Part shown: piece by piece, positions 34,884 to 44,470 of the stretch
Position numbering within the stretch: position 1 is the stretch's first letter
How the letters are laid out: every line of letters begins with the position of its first letter
DNA from: Pyrinomonas methylaliphatogenes
Lineage (GTDB): Bacteria > Acidobacteriota > Blastocatellia > Pyrinomonadales > Pyrinomonadaceae
Assembly (NCBI RefSeq): GCF_000820845.2
Contig: NZ_CBXV010000003.1
Coordinates: forward strand, 186,001 to 250,000
Reading direction: 5' to 3'
Length of the DNA stretch: 64,000 nucleotides
The notes under the pieces: model-generated
Told to the model about the DNA's origin: nothing
What the model saw: only the letters and a program-made list of their open reading frames with translations
Database searches by the model: none
Translations under genes and position numbers: made by a program

Positions 34884-36704
34884 TCAGCGCCGCTTCTCGT
34901 CCCTCTCCGCACCCGGCAGCGAAGTTTGCGACCGCGCGATCGCATGGCGCAAGTCCGCGAGGAGCGTGTCGAGATCGATCCCTTCGCGCTGGCACGCCTG
35001 TTCGATCGTGACGACTCGGGCCATCGTTCGCCGCAGCGCCGGGTTCCGCAGCGGCGCGAGTCCGCGCGCGAGGAAGATGCCGAGAGTTTGCGGATAGCGT
35101 TCGAGCACTTCGGCAACTTTTGTCTGCGGCGTCAAACGGAATGGGCCGTCGATCTTCAAGATGACCGGTTCGCGCTCCAAGCGCTTGCCTGCGCGTATAT
35201 TCCGCCCGAGTTCGATCCCCCACAATGTGAGCCCCAGCAGCTCTATGAATCCCGAAATGCCCATCACGCCGTAGGCCGCCGGCGTGTAATCGGTCGCGAT
35301 CTGCGTCGAAACGCGCATGAGGCTTCCCAGATTGACGAGGATAAACGTGGGCCACAATTGATCCGCTTTTTTCAAATCGACGCCAGATAGGGTCGGCACG
35401 ACTTTGCTCGACACGCCGACGATCATCAGCGTGATGAACCCGACGGTGAGCGCATGACGGTATGCGCCCAAGTACGCATGTGAGAAGGGCAGTTCGGCGC
35501 CAGTGAGCGGTCGGTAGATGAACAGGTCGTAGAACGGCATAAGGACGAACATCGTCATCGCGAAGATGAACCAGACGTGCGCCGCACGGATGAACTTCAG
35601 GCCGCGATCGCGCTCCGTCGCGCGCACCGGGCCGAAAAGGCGGTATCGCTTCGGCAGGCCGAGCGCGATCGCGAGGAACGCGATTCCCAGAATCTCTTGA
35701 AGTGCGGCCAATCTGAGATCGCCGCGCAACATCCCGAAGACGAACGATGTCACGCTAACGATGATCGCCGCATTAGTTATCCAGAAGGCCGCTTTTATCC
35801 ATCTGAGCGATGGGGAGCGAAGACCATAGGCGTGTGGGAGGAAGCGGATCGAAACTCCGAGGATCATCATGGCGATTGCGCCGAACAGCTCCATCTCGCG
35901 ATACGGCAGATCGAAAGTCGAGATGCGCAAGATGAATTGATCGCGCGTGCGTGCCGTTTCGAACATCCAGAAGATGAACGGATTCGCGATCGCCACGGCG
36001 AGCCACCAGAAGAGCGAAGCGCGGATAAAACGATCGAAAGGTTCGCGATGAGGCGCGCTCTTTAAAGTCATCGCGACGACGACGGCGAAGATCGCGACGG
36101 CGATTAACTGTAGCGATCCAGCCATCAGACCGAGCGCGATAAAGATCGGACGATCGGCGAAGAGGTGAGCGGCCGCTTGAGCGATGACGCCCAAGAGCAT
36201 CAGCGGCAGCGAAACGAAGGCCAGTCGGGGGCGCCACAATCGCGTATGTTTCAATCGCGGGAACGCTTGATAAGCGAAGCCCATGATGAAGAGGCCGACG
36301 AATCCGAAGATCATCGCGTGACCGTGCGCCAGCGTCCATGAAAAATCTATTCCGCCGAAGCTCTTGCGCCATCCGATCAGAAACAGGTTAATGGCGCCGA
36401 ACGTCACGCCGATCGAAAGCGCCACCGCGATCCCGGCGATGAAGAACGGGCGGTAGATCGTATCGGCCAATGACGGTTCAAATGCGATGCTCTCTGGCTG
36501 CGCCGCCTGTGCGGCAGCGTTCAACTCATCCAGCAAGCGCTCGACCGGCACTCCGTGAAGGCGAGCGAACCAACCGACGGTCTCGTGCGGTCCGGTCGGC
36601 CCACCGCAACCGTGCAATCCGTACCGATCGAAGACCGCGCGCGTCGCCGGGTATTTCGACACTATCTCGGGCAACAACGTATCTGCCGTAAAATTCGCCA
36701 TCAT
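34884..36704 (-). CDS. NnrS-like haem/copper membrane protein with DUF1858-type ends
   Basis: A 606-residue protein with about 12 transmembrane helices. The N-terminus (~1-60) is a small DUF1858/ScdA-like domain with VFDRYGLHGCGG. The core matches NnrS and resembles oxidase subunit I, with repeated membrane histidines (WTLAHGHAMIFGFVGLF; FLPHAYGL; AYLGAYRHALTVGFITLM). A second DUF1858-like domain forms the C-terminus (TKVAEVLERYPQTLGIFLAR). NnrS proteins are linked to nitric-oxide stress. The start at 36704 has GGAGG; the frame upstream to 36884 lacks one. It converges on the ArsR gene, leaving 45 bases between, so sulfide and NO responses are neighbours here. Confidence 0.82.
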   Translation of the reverse strand: MMANFTADTLLPEIVSKYPATRAVFDRYGLHGCGGPTGPHETVGWFARLHGVPVERLLDELNAAAQAAQPESIAFEPSLADTIYRPFFIAGIAVALSIGVTFGAINLFLIGWRKSFGGIDFSWTLAHGHAMIFGFVGLFIMGFAYQAFPRLKHTRLWRPRLAFVSLPLMLLGVIAQAAAHLFADRPIFIALGLMAGSLQLIAVAIFAVVVAMTLKSAPHREPFDRFIRASLFWWLAVAIANPFIFWMFETARTRDQFILRISTFDLPYREMELFGAIAMMILGVSIRFLPHAYGLRSPSLRWIKAAFWITNAAIIVSVTSFVFGMLRGDLRLAALQEILGIAFLAIALGLPKRYRLFGPVRATERDRGLKFIRAAHVWFIFAMTMFVLMPFYDLFIYRPLTGAELPFSHAYLGAYRHALTVGFITLMIVGVSSKVVPTLSGVDLKKADQLWPTFILVNLGSLMRVSTQIATDYTPAAYGVMGISGFIELLGLTLWGIELGRNIRAGKRLEREPVILKIDGPFRLTPQTKVAEVLERYPQTLGIFLARGLAPLRNPALRRTMARVVTIEQACQREGIDLDTLLADLRHAIARSQTSLPGAERDEKRR

Positions 36705-36986
36705 CGCGCCTCCGCTGAACCGTGGATTCAACTTCAGGTTACTCGCGAACAGAATCCGAGGCTGTGACTTACATCTCACGGAATGAGACATTGCGCGGAG
36801 AGGCCATAGAGTAAGGTCGTAGCGGAGATCGTGGGGCGCCCTTGATCGCATGAGCCCTTTCGGCCCAGCGAGAGTCGTTCGCAACAGGGCGAGCCTTCTG
36901 GGGAGGCCGAGGCTCTCGCCTTGCCCATCCTTCGCTGAATGTGTAGGCTTAACGATTCACCGACACTTCGATTGGTGTGGCTCATC

Positions 36987-39692
36987 ATGGCGACTCTCAC
37001 TCCGATGCTGCAACAGTATCACGAGCTCAAGCGCCGGTATCCGGGCACGCTCCTCTTCTTCCGCCTGGGCGATTTTTACGAACTCTTCTACGATGACGCC
37101 ATCACCGGAGCGCGCGAGCTTGAGATCACGTTGACGGCGCGCCATAAAGAGCGCGGCGCGCCCATCCCGATGTGCGGCGTGCCGCATCACGCCGCCGCAA
37201 GCTACATTGCGCGCCTCGTGCGCAAAGGTTATCGCGTCGCCATCTGCGAGCAACTCGAGGACGCGAGCAAAGCGAAGAAGCTGATCCGGCGCGATGTGGT
37301 CCGCGTCATCACGCCAGGGACAGCGATCGATCCGCAGCTTCTCGACGCGCGCGAGCCCGTCTACTTGGCCGCCGTTTGCGGCGCGGGAGAGCGTTTCGGC
37401 GCAGCCTTTCTCGATCTTTCGACCGGCGAATTCCGCGCGACCGAAACCTCTGGACCAGAAGCTTGGACGCAAATCCGTGCCGAGATCGAGCAGTTCGCGC
37501 CGCGCGAGCTGCTCTTCCCGGCCTCGCTCGCGCCGCTCATCCGCGAGACCTATGGTTTGGGAGCGGACGTGCTGCCGCTCGACGCGACAAACACGGTGGC
37601 GCGCATCTCGCCCGTCCCTGAACTCGAACTGTCGCTCATGCCGCTCGACGATTGGCTATGGCAGGCCGACATCTGCGCCGAGACGCTGCGCGCGCAATTC
37701 GGCGCGCACGATCTCGCCGGCTATGGCCTTGACGCCCATCCCGAAGCGGTGCGCGCCGCTGGAGCCTGCTTGCGTTACGCGCGCGAGACGCAGCGCGACG
37801 CGGTCGCGCACGTCTCCGAAATCGAATACTTCGAGACGCACGACTATCTCGTGCTCGATGCCGTCACGACGCGCAATCTCGAGCTTTTCGAATCGACCAG
37901 CAAAGCCGGGCGCGAAGCGACGCTGCTCGGCGTCATAGACGAAACGGTGACGAGCATGGGCGCGCGCGCCTTGCGCGCTTGGCTTCAACGTCCGCTCGTC
38001 GCGCGCGGCGAGATCGAAACGCGCCTCGATGCGGTGGCGGCCCTTCACGCTTCGCAGATCGTACGCGATCGGCTGCGCGCCGCCTTGCGCGAAGTGGCCG
38101 ATCTCGAACGCTTGACGGCGCGGCTCAACATGGCGACCGCTGGACCACGCGACTTGCTCGCGCTGCGCCGTTCGCTCGAGCAAGTGCCCGCCATCCGGCG
38201 CGCGCTCGAAGGCGTGGAAGCGTCGCTCATCAGAGTCCTCGTCGAAGCGGCGGACGATCTGCAGGAGATCCGTCAACTGATCGCGCGCGCCATCAGCGAC
38301 GATCCGCCCGCCAATCTCGCCGACGGCGGAGCCATACGCGATGGCTTCAACGAAGAGCTGGACCGGCTGCGCGCTATCTCGCGCGACGCTAAGCAGACGA
38401 TCGCCGAGATGGAGGCGCGCGAGCGCGCACGGACGGGCATCGCCTCTTTGCGTATCCGCTACAACGGCGTCTTCGGCTATTGCATAGAGGTTTCAAAGGC
38501 GAACGCCGCGCGCGTGCCTCGAGATTACGAGCGCCGCCAGACGCTCTCGAACGTCGAACGCTTCACGACGCCCGAACTCAAGGAATGGGAAGCGCAGGCG
38601 CGCGACGCCGAAACGCGCATGCTCGAACTTGAGCTGAGCATCTTCGCCGAGGTGCGCGCTCAGGTCGCCGCCGAAACCAGACGGTTGCAAACGACGGCGC
38701 GCGCGCTCGCGTCGCTCGACGCGCTCGCGGCGCTGGCTGAAACGGCGGCGCGGCGGCGTTACGTGCGCCCCATCTTGCACGATTCGGACGAACTGGAGAT
38801 CATTCAAGGCCGCCACCCTGTCATCGAGGCCAATAGCGCCGCGCCGTTCATCCCGAACGATCTGTACATGAACAACTCGACCGATCGGCTGCTGATCATC
38901 ACCGGACCGAACATGGCTGGCAAAAGCACGCTGATGCGCCAGACGGCGCTCATCGCCATCTTGGCGCAGATCGGATCGTTCGTTCCGGCTGAACGCGCGC
39001 GGCTTCCCATCTTCGACCGCATCTGGACGCGCGTCGGAGCCTCAGACGACCTCGCTCACGGACGTTCGACCTTCATGGTCGAGATGACCGAGACAGCCGC
39101 CATTCTGCGCGGCGCGACTCCGCGTTCGCTCGTGCTCCTCGATGAGATCGGGCGCGGCACGGCGACTTTCGATGGGCTGTCGCTCGCCTGGGCCGTCGCC
39201 GAATACCTGCACGATTCGCCGGAGCATGCGGCCAAGACGCTCTTCGCCACGCACTACCATGAGCTGACGGAACTGGCAGAAAGATTGCCCGGTGCGCAGA
39301 ACTATCACGTCACCGTCGCCGAATCCGACGGACGCATCATCTTCCTCTACAAACTGGCGCGCGGGCGCGCTTCCAAATCTTACGGCATCGAAGTGGCACG
39401 GCTGGCTGGACTTCCGATGAGCGTCATCGAACGCGCGCGCGAAGTGCTGCAACGACTGGAACGCTACGAACTAGATGTCTTCGCCGAAGATGAAAGCCCG
39501 CGCGAGGAGAACGAAGATGCGCTCCGCCGGGCGGCGCGGCGGTTACGACGCCGCGCCATCGCCGCCCAAGCGACCCTTTTCGACGCCGTCAACCAGAGCT
39601 TGCTTGACGAACTGCGCGCCGTTGATGTAGAAAGCCTCTCACCCGAAGAGGCGCGGGCGCTGATCCGCGATCTGCAACGCCGCATGGTCTGA
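36987..39692 (+). CDS. mutS: DNA mismatch repair protein MutS
   Basis: A 901-residue mismatch-recognition ATPase. Domain I has the mismatch wedge in FFRLGDFYELFYDDA. The Walker A motif GPNMAGKST lies near residue 640, Walker B near LVLLDEIGRGTATFDG, and the signature FATHYHELTEL follows. The C-terminal segment ends in a helical region typical of bacterial MutS1. The start is taken at 36987 (MATLTPMLQQYHELK), matching family N-termini; the frame begins 16 codons earlier without support. mutL is not in the window. Length and motifs are normal, so it should be functional. Confidence 0.95.
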   Translation: MATLTPMLQQYHELKRRYPGTLLFFRLGDFYELFYDDAITGARELEITLTARHKERGAPIPMCGVPHHAAASYIARLVRKGYRVAICEQLEDASKAKKLIRRDVVRVITPGTAIDPQLLDAREPVYLAAVCGAGERFGAAFLDLSTGEFRATETSGPEAWTQIRAEIEQFAPRELLFPASLAPLIRETYGLGADVLPLDATNTVARISPVPELELSLMPLDDWLWQADICAETLRAQFGAHDLAGYGLDAHPEAVRAAGACLRYARETQRDAVAHVSEIEYFETHDYLVLDAVTTRNLELFESTSKAGREATLLGVIDETVTSMGARALRAWLQRPLVARGEIETRLDAVAALHASQIVRDRLRAALREVADLERLTARLNMATAGPRDLLALRRSLEQVPAIRRALEGVEASLIRVLVEAADDLQEIRQLIARAISDDPPANLADGGAIRDGFNEELDRLRAISRDAKQTIAEMEARERARTGIASLRIRYNGVFGYCIEVSKANAARVPRDYERRQTLSNVERFTTPELKEWEAQARDAETRMLELELSIFAEVRAQVAAETRRLQTTARALASLDALAALAETAARRRYVRPILHDSDELEIIQGRHPVIEANSAAPFIPNDLYMNNSTDRLLIITGPNMAGKSTLMRQTALIAILAQIGSFVPAERARLPIFDRIWTRVGASDDLAHGRSTFMVEMTETAAILRGATPRSLVLLDEIGRGTATFDGLSLAWAVAEYLHDSPEHAAKTLFATHYHELTELAERLPGAQNYHVTVAESDGRIIFLYKLARGRASKSYGIEVARLAGLPMSVIERAREVLQRLERYELDVFAEDESPREENEDALRRAARRLRRRAIAAQATLFDAVNQSLLDELRAVDVESLSPEEARALIRDLQRRMV

Positions 39693-39803
39693 GCCTCGCA
39701 GCGCGGATCAAGCGATCGGTTGCTCAAACTCGCAACAAGCAGCGCTTCTTTCGTGCGCGAGCATCTAACGCGGAGCGAAGCAAAGCTTCCAAACGAATCG
39801 AAG

Positions 39804-40943
39804 ATGGACCACGATTTCGCATCCCTCTCTCTCGAACAGAAGATCGGGCAACTGCTCTACATCGGGCTTCCGGGGCCGGAACTCGATCGCGACGCGCGCG
39901 CGCTCATCGAGTACGTGCAACCGGGCGGCATCATCATCTTCGGGCGCAACGTCGTCTCGCCCGAACAGCTCCGTTCCCTTCTCGATCAGATACGCGAGAT
40001 GCTGCCCGTTGAACCGCTGTTCGGCATCGATCAGGAAGGCGGGCTTGTTGACCGCTTGCGCAAGATCGCGACGCCCATGCCACCTGCGAGAGTCATTCGA
40101 CAGAAGGGCGATCTAGCGGGCGCGCGCACGCTCGGGCGCGTCACCGGCGAGATGCTGCGCCTCCTCGGCTTCAACATGAACTTCGCTCCCGTGCTTTCGA
40201 TCATGACCGAAGAGCGCGACGTGCTGGCCAACGGCCTCTACTCGCGTTCTTTCGGGCGCTCGCCCGGCGAAGTCTTAGGTTACGCGATGACCTACCTGCG
40301 CGGGCTGCAAGGGACGGGCTGCCTGGGCTGCGTCAAACATTTCCCCGGTCTCGGCGCCGGCGAAGTCGATTCGCACGAAGAGATGCCCGTCATCCCGCTC
40401 TCGCACGATGATCTGATCGCGCACGACCTTGCTCCTTACATCGAACTCTTCACGCGCGAAGACCGCATGGTCCACGCCGTCATGGTCGGACACGGTTGCT
40501 ACCCGAACATCAGCGTCCGTCAAGGAGTAGTGAGCGGCCCGCTGATTCCGGCATCGATCAATCCCGAGATCGTCGATGGATTGCTGCGCACCGAACTCGG
40601 CTTCAACGAACTGGTCGTCACGGACGACCTCGAAATGGGCGCGGTGGCGAAGTACTACGAGATCGAAGATGCCGCCGTACGCGCCATCAACGCGGGCGAA
40701 GATATGCTCTTGATCTGCGCGCGGCCCGATCTGATCAAGCGCGGGCGCGATGCTCTGCTGCAAGCTGTGCATGAGGGGCGCATCAGCGAAGAACGGCTGG
40801 CCGAATCGCTCCGTCGCATCGCCGAATTCAAGGCGCGCGTGCAGCCGCCGCTTCCATTCGACCTCGAGCGATTCCGGCAGCTCTCTGAAGAGATCGCCGC
40901 GCTCAACCGTCGGCTGGATTACACCTACGGCGGGAAGATCTGA
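39804..40943 (+). CDS. nagZ: Glycoside hydrolase family 3 beta-N-acetylhexosaminidase (NagZ-like)
   Basis: A 379-residue GH3 enzyme that would remove N-acetylglucosamine from peptidoglycan turnover fragments. Substrate-pocket motif KHFPGLGAGEVDSHEEMP carries the DxH loop of NagZ with its acid/base His, and the nucleophile Asp lies in VTDDLEMGAV. The N-terminal FGIDQEGGLVDRLR is also typical. No signal peptide is present, so it is cytoplasmic. The start at 39804 (MDHDFASLSLEQKIGQLL) fits the family; the frame upstream to 39720 is not family-like. It lies 110 bases after mutS. nagA at 14 kb acts later in the same recycling path. Confidence 0.9.
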   Translation: MDHDFASLSLEQKIGQLLYIGLPGPELDRDARALIEYVQPGGIIIFGRNVVSPEQLRSLLDQIREMLPVEPLFGIDQEGGLVDRLRKIATPMPPARVIRQKGDLAGARTLGRVTGEMLRLLGFNMNFAPVLSIMTEERDVLANGLYSRSFGRSPGEVLGYAMTYLRGLQGTGCLGCVKHFPGLGAGEVDSHEEMPVIPLSHDDLIAHDLAPYIELFTREDRMVHAVMVGHGCYPNISVRQGVVSGPLIPASINPEIVDGLLRTELGFNELVVTDDLEMGAVAKYYEIEDAAVRAINAGEDMLLICARPDLIKRGRDALLQAVHEGRISEERLAESLRRIAEFKARVQPPLPFDLERFRQLSEEIAALNRRLDYTYGGKI

Positions 40944-41004
40944 TGCTTCCGTGCTGGTCCACCGATGGGCTAAAAGTTCTCCGCTAGATTATTTGGGGGA
41001 TGGG

Positions 41005-42570
41005 ATGCGAAACTCCACTTCGGGTCGTTTGCGCTTCTTCGTTTGCGCCGCTGTCTGCTTGATCATTCTCGCCTCGCAAGGATGCCGTCGCGCGGAAGAC
41101 CGTTTCGTCCTCGCGCTTGAAGCGCGGCCTGAAACACTCGATCCATTGCGCAGCACGGACGCTTCGAGCGAGCGGTTGCGCCAATTGATCTTCAACACGC
41201 TCGTTCGCAAGAACGAACGCTTCGAATATGTCGGCGAACTGGCCGAAACGATCGAACCCGCCGCCGATGGCCTCGCTTACACTTTCAAACTGCGCGACGG
41301 CGTGCGTTTTCACGATGGTCGCCAACTTACGGCCGTCGATGCCAAATACACGCTCGAGGCGCTTCTCGGTTCGGACTCGCGCAAAGCGGCCCCCTTCTTC
41401 GAAGGCGCTGGCCCAAACAGACAGCCGCGCATCGCGGCGATCGAGGCGCCGGACGCGCGCACGCTCGTCATCCGTTTGCGCAAGCCGTGGCCCGAACTTC
41501 TCGCCAATCTCGTTCCCATCGGCATCATCCCGCAAGGCAGTGCTGAACAGCAGAAAACGCATCCGCTCGGAAGCGGTCCGTTCCGCTTCGAACGCTACGA
41601 CGAATCGCAACAGGTGGTGGATCTCGCGGCGCACGAGAATTACTGGGAGGGCGCGCCCAAGATCAAGAGTTTGCGCGTGCGCGTCATCTTGGACGCGAAC
41701 ACGCTGCAAGCCGAACTGCGCGCCGGGCGCATCTCGATGGCGATCAACACGAGCCTTTCGCCCGATGCTTACCGCGCGCTAGCGCAAGATCCGAACCTGC
41801 AAGTGGTCCAGTCGCCGGGCGCGAACATCCAATACTTGGGCTTCAACGTACAGGCCGATCTGGTCAAAGATGCGCGCGTGCGTCAAGCGATCGCTTACGC
41901 CATAGACCGTGAATCCATCGTGCGCGATCTACTGCTTGGCCAAGCGCGCGTCGCCCATTCGATCCTCCCTGAATCCTCTTGGGCTTATTCGCCGGGCACG
42001 AAATACGTCTTCGACCCGGAACGCGCGAAACGTTTGCTCGACGAAGCCGGCCTGCGCGATCCCGATGGCGATGGTCCCCGATTGCGCAACGAAGATCGTC
42101 CAATCACGCTGAAGATCTCCTCGAGCAACGTGGTAGCGCGCGCCGTCGCAGGCGTCATCCAAAACGAACTCAAACAGGTCGGATTGAGATTGGAGATCGA
42201 GACGTTGGAAGACAACGTGCTACGCGACGCGCAACGCAACGGGCAATATCAAATGACCATCGGGCGCTGGGTCGGCGGCAACCAAGACCCGATCTTCTTG
42301 CGCGACCTCTTCATGACCAACGGCGCATTTAACCGCAGCCGCTACAGCAACACGGAACTTGACCGCATCCTGCAAGAGGCGACTTCGACGACCGACCGCG
42401 AACGCGCTCGCACGCTTTACGCGCAAGCTCAAGAGATCATCAGCCGCGAAGTGCCCATGCTCCCGCTCTGGTATCCGGACAACATGATCGTCGCGCGTCG
42501 CAACATCAGCAACATCAAGATAGATCCGAGCGGTGATTGGAGCTTCGTGCGCAACGTGACGGTCCAGTGA
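41005..42570 (+). CDS. Peptide/nickel-type ABC transporter substrate-binding lipoprotein (SBP_bac_5)
   Basis: A 521-residue periplasmic binding protein. The start at 41005 gives a lipoprotein signal (FFVCAAVCLIILASQGC) with lipobox Cys, so it is membrane-tethered. Family motifs: LALEARPETLDPLRSTDASS at the mature start, YTFKLRDGVRFHDGRQLTA, and DPERAKRLLDEAGL in the second lobe. It would bind oligopeptides or similar ligands. No permease or ATPase genes adjoin; upstream is nagZ, so a muropeptide ligand is one possibility (inference). Confidence 0.9.
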   Translation: MRNSTSGRLRFFVCAAVCLIILASQGCRRAEDRFVLALEARPETLDPLRSTDASSERLRQLIFNTLVRKNERFEYVGELAETIEPAADGLAYTFKLRDGVRFHDGRQLTAVDAKYTLEALLGSDSRKAAPFFEGAGPNRQPRIAAIEAPDARTLVIRLRKPWPELLANLVPIGIIPQGSAEQQKTHPLGSGPFRFERYDESQQVVDLAAHENYWEGAPKIKSLRVRVILDANTLQAELRAGRISMAINTSLSPDAYRALAQDPNLQVVQSPGANIQYLGFNVQADLVKDARVRQAIAYAIDRESIVRDLLLGQARVAHSILPESSWAYSPGTKYVFDPERAKRLLDEAGLRDPDGDGPRLRNEDRPITLKISSSNVVARAVAGVIQNELKQVGLRLEIETLEDNVLRDAQRNGQYQMTIGRWVGGNQDPIFLRDLFMTNGAFNRSRYSNTELDRILQEATSTTDRERARTLYAQAQEIISREVPMLPLWYPDNMIVARRNISNIKIDPSGDWSFVRNVTVQ

Positions 42571-42590
42571 CCTTGTCCTTGATCGTCCGA

Positions 42591-43610
42591 TCAATCGAAG
42601 AGCACGCCCTGATTGCGCGAACGGCAAAACGTGTTCCGCCGCTCGCGCATTGTGCGCTCGCCATTGAGCCCAAGCTTTCGACAATAAACCTCAAATAGCC
42701 TTTCGGCTACCCGCCACTGCTCGCTCGTCCCTTTCATGCGCGCGCCGAACTCGCTCGTGTAAAGCTTCCCCCCGCGCTCTTCCCTGATGTGGTTCAAGAT
42801 GCGCTCGGCTCGCGTCGGCAATCGTTCACGTAAACGCGCTTCAAAATATGGCGCAACGCTTCCGGGCAAACGCAACATCGTCATCCAGGCCGTGCGCGCC
42901 CCCGCTTCGCTCGCGCGTCGTAACAACTCCGGAATGTCTGAATCGTTCAGCCCCGGGATGACTGGCGCGATCCCTATGCCGACCGGAATGCCGGCCTCGG
43001 CCAACTCACTCATGGCGCGAAAACGCGACTCGGGCGGCGCAGCAAAAGGCTCGAGAGCGCGCGAAATTTCGCGATCCCGAAAAGGGATGGAGAAATGGAC
43101 CGAACAATCGGCCACTTCGGCCAGCTCGCGCAACAGATCTTTGTCGCGCCGGACCAGCGCCGATTTCGTCACGATGCTCACCGGCTGACGATATTCGAGA
43201 CAAACTTCGAGACAACGGCGCGTCAATCGGTAGTGGACTTCAAGAGGCAGATACGGATCGGAAGTGAATGAGAAGACAAGCAGATCGCCGCGCCACGAAG
43301 GGCGCTCCAGTTCGGCGCGCAGAAGCTCCGGCGCACGCACTTTCGCCACGATCTTCGTCTCGAAATCGGTTCCCGCGCCGAAACCCAAGTATTCATGCGT
43401 CGGGCGCGAGAAGCAGTAGCTGCAAGCGTGCGTGCAACCGCGATAGCAGTTCACCGAGTAGTCGAAGCCTATGTCTGGACTCGTGTTGCGCGTGATGATG
43501 CGCCGCGTTTCCGTCTCTTCGTAAACCTCGAGGCGCGCTTCGGGCGGTTCGCCGAGCCACTCGACGCTCTCGCTCGACCAAGGATTGGGCGGATTGCTGA
43601 CGTAACGCAT
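42591..43610 (-). CDS. Radical SAM protein, spore-photoproduct-lyase-like (PA0069/Rv2578c type)
   Basis: A 339-residue radical SAM enzyme. It opens with [20 protein letters not shown] and has the cluster motif CTHACSYC (CxxxCxxC) at ~60, followed by [11 protein letters not shown]. The [16 protein letters not shown] and TKSALVRRD segments are typical of this DNA-repair-like group, whose true substrate is unknown. The C-terminus ends in [14 protein letters not shown]. It converges with the lipoprotein gene (20 bases between stops). Confidence 0.88.
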   Translation of the reverse strand: MRYVSNPPNPWSSESVEWLGEPPEARLEVYEETETRRIITRNTSPDIGFDYSVNCYRGCTHACSYCFSRPTHEYLGFGAGTDFETKIVAKVRAPELLRAELERPSWRGDLLVFSFTSDPYLPLEVHYRLTRRCLEVCLEYRQPVSIVTKSALVRRDKDLLRELAEVADCSVHFSIPFRDREISRALEPFAAPPESRFRAMSELAEAGIPVGIGIAPVIPGLNDSDIPELLRRASEAGARTAWMTMLRLPGSVAPYFEARLRERLPTRAERILNHIREERGGKLYTSEFGARMKGTSEQWRVAERLFEVYCRKLGLNGERTMRERRNTFCRSRNQGVLFD

Positions 43611-43923
43611 GGGGCCAAAAAGAACGTAGATCGAATGCCGATCGAACCGACCGATTTGCGACTTTCAAGCGAACTCCGTTGCCGCTTTGTCCTCGCCCCA
43701 ATCGAAGAGGAAGCGATCAACTCCTGATTTCCAATCGACCAGCCTCAGCGTGCAAACTCCAACTGCACGGGCCGGATGCCCACTCCCTGTTGAGCACGCT
43801 GAGGTTCCGCATGAAAACTCCAACTGCACGGGCCGGACTCTCGTCCGAGAGACGCCCGCTCGGTGACCGTTGATGGCGAACCATTCCGCACAAGCGCGCG
43901 CTAGAGAAGCCGCCCTCTCCTCA
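43611..43923. other. Intergenic region of 313 bases
   Basis: No gene is supported. It holds a 61-bp-spaced direct-repeat pair (43745-43837), described separately. Confidence 0.5.
43745..43837. repeat. Direct repeat pair, 61 bp apart
   Basis: AAACTCCAACTGCACGGGCC followed by GGA occurs at 43754-43776 and 43815-43837 without mismatch; similarity extends ~9 bases to the left (TC.GC.TG). Spacing equals the 61-bp period of the array at 29.1 kb, and CTCCA..TGC..G is a shared pattern. Confidence 0.75.
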
Positions 43924-44277
43924 TCAAGCTGCGCGTTTCAACTGCCGTTGCGGATCGTACTCGCGCGCCAAGTAACAGCGGGCGATGAACTTCAACGTCG
44001 CCGCGACGTGCTTGCACTCGAAGCCCGGTTCGGCGTTGCCGCGGAAGACGAAATCGGCGCACGTGCAAACCAGATGGCGCGTGTGCGGATCGCAAAATAG
44101 ATGATAAGCGCGACTCGGATCGGACTCCGAAAGCGCGATCCAACCATACGGCTCCGCCTCGTAAACGACGATGCGTGCGGCGCGCGCCGCACGCTTTTCA
44201 GCCGGCGTCAATCGCTCGCCTTCTACATTCTTGCCCCTCTTGCACGCCCTCTTCGAGCTCGCCAGATCACAGCTCAT
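43924..44277 (-). CDS. Small SWIM zinc-finger-like protein
   Basis: A 117-residue protein. Zinc ligands follow the SWIM pattern CxCx(n)CxH: HLVCTCADFVFRGN then GFECKHVAA. The N-terminal third is basic (KRACKRGKNVEGERLTPAEK). SWIM domains bind DNA or proteins, often beside helicases, but none is adjacent here. The ATG at 44277 has no strong ribosome site; an internal start is possible. Neighbours are a radical SAM gene and an HtrA gene on the same strand. Function unknown. Confidence 0.65.
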   Translation of the reverse strand: MSCDLASSKRACKRGKNVEGERLTPAEKRAARAARIVVYEAEPYGWIALSESDPSRAYHLFCDPHTRHLVCTCADFVFRGNAEPGFECKHVAATLKFIARCYLAREYDPQRQLKRAA

Positions 44278-44470
44278 ACCCTGGTATGATACGACATTTC
44301 ATCCGCAAGACAAAGGCTATCTTTGGTTCGAGATCGCTCCCGAATCGCTCTTCAGCGCCTCGCCCCCAAAGAGGCTATGGACGGCGTCGCCATCCGCCAA
44401 ATCTGACAAGGGAACCTTGCCGCCATCAGAAACTCTCTCCAAGAGAGAGGGCTGTGGATCGAGTCGCGCT

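Noticed and set aside
44278-44470. Open frames between the SWIM and HtrA genes
   Set aside because: Composition and lack of start signals suggest non-coding sequence.
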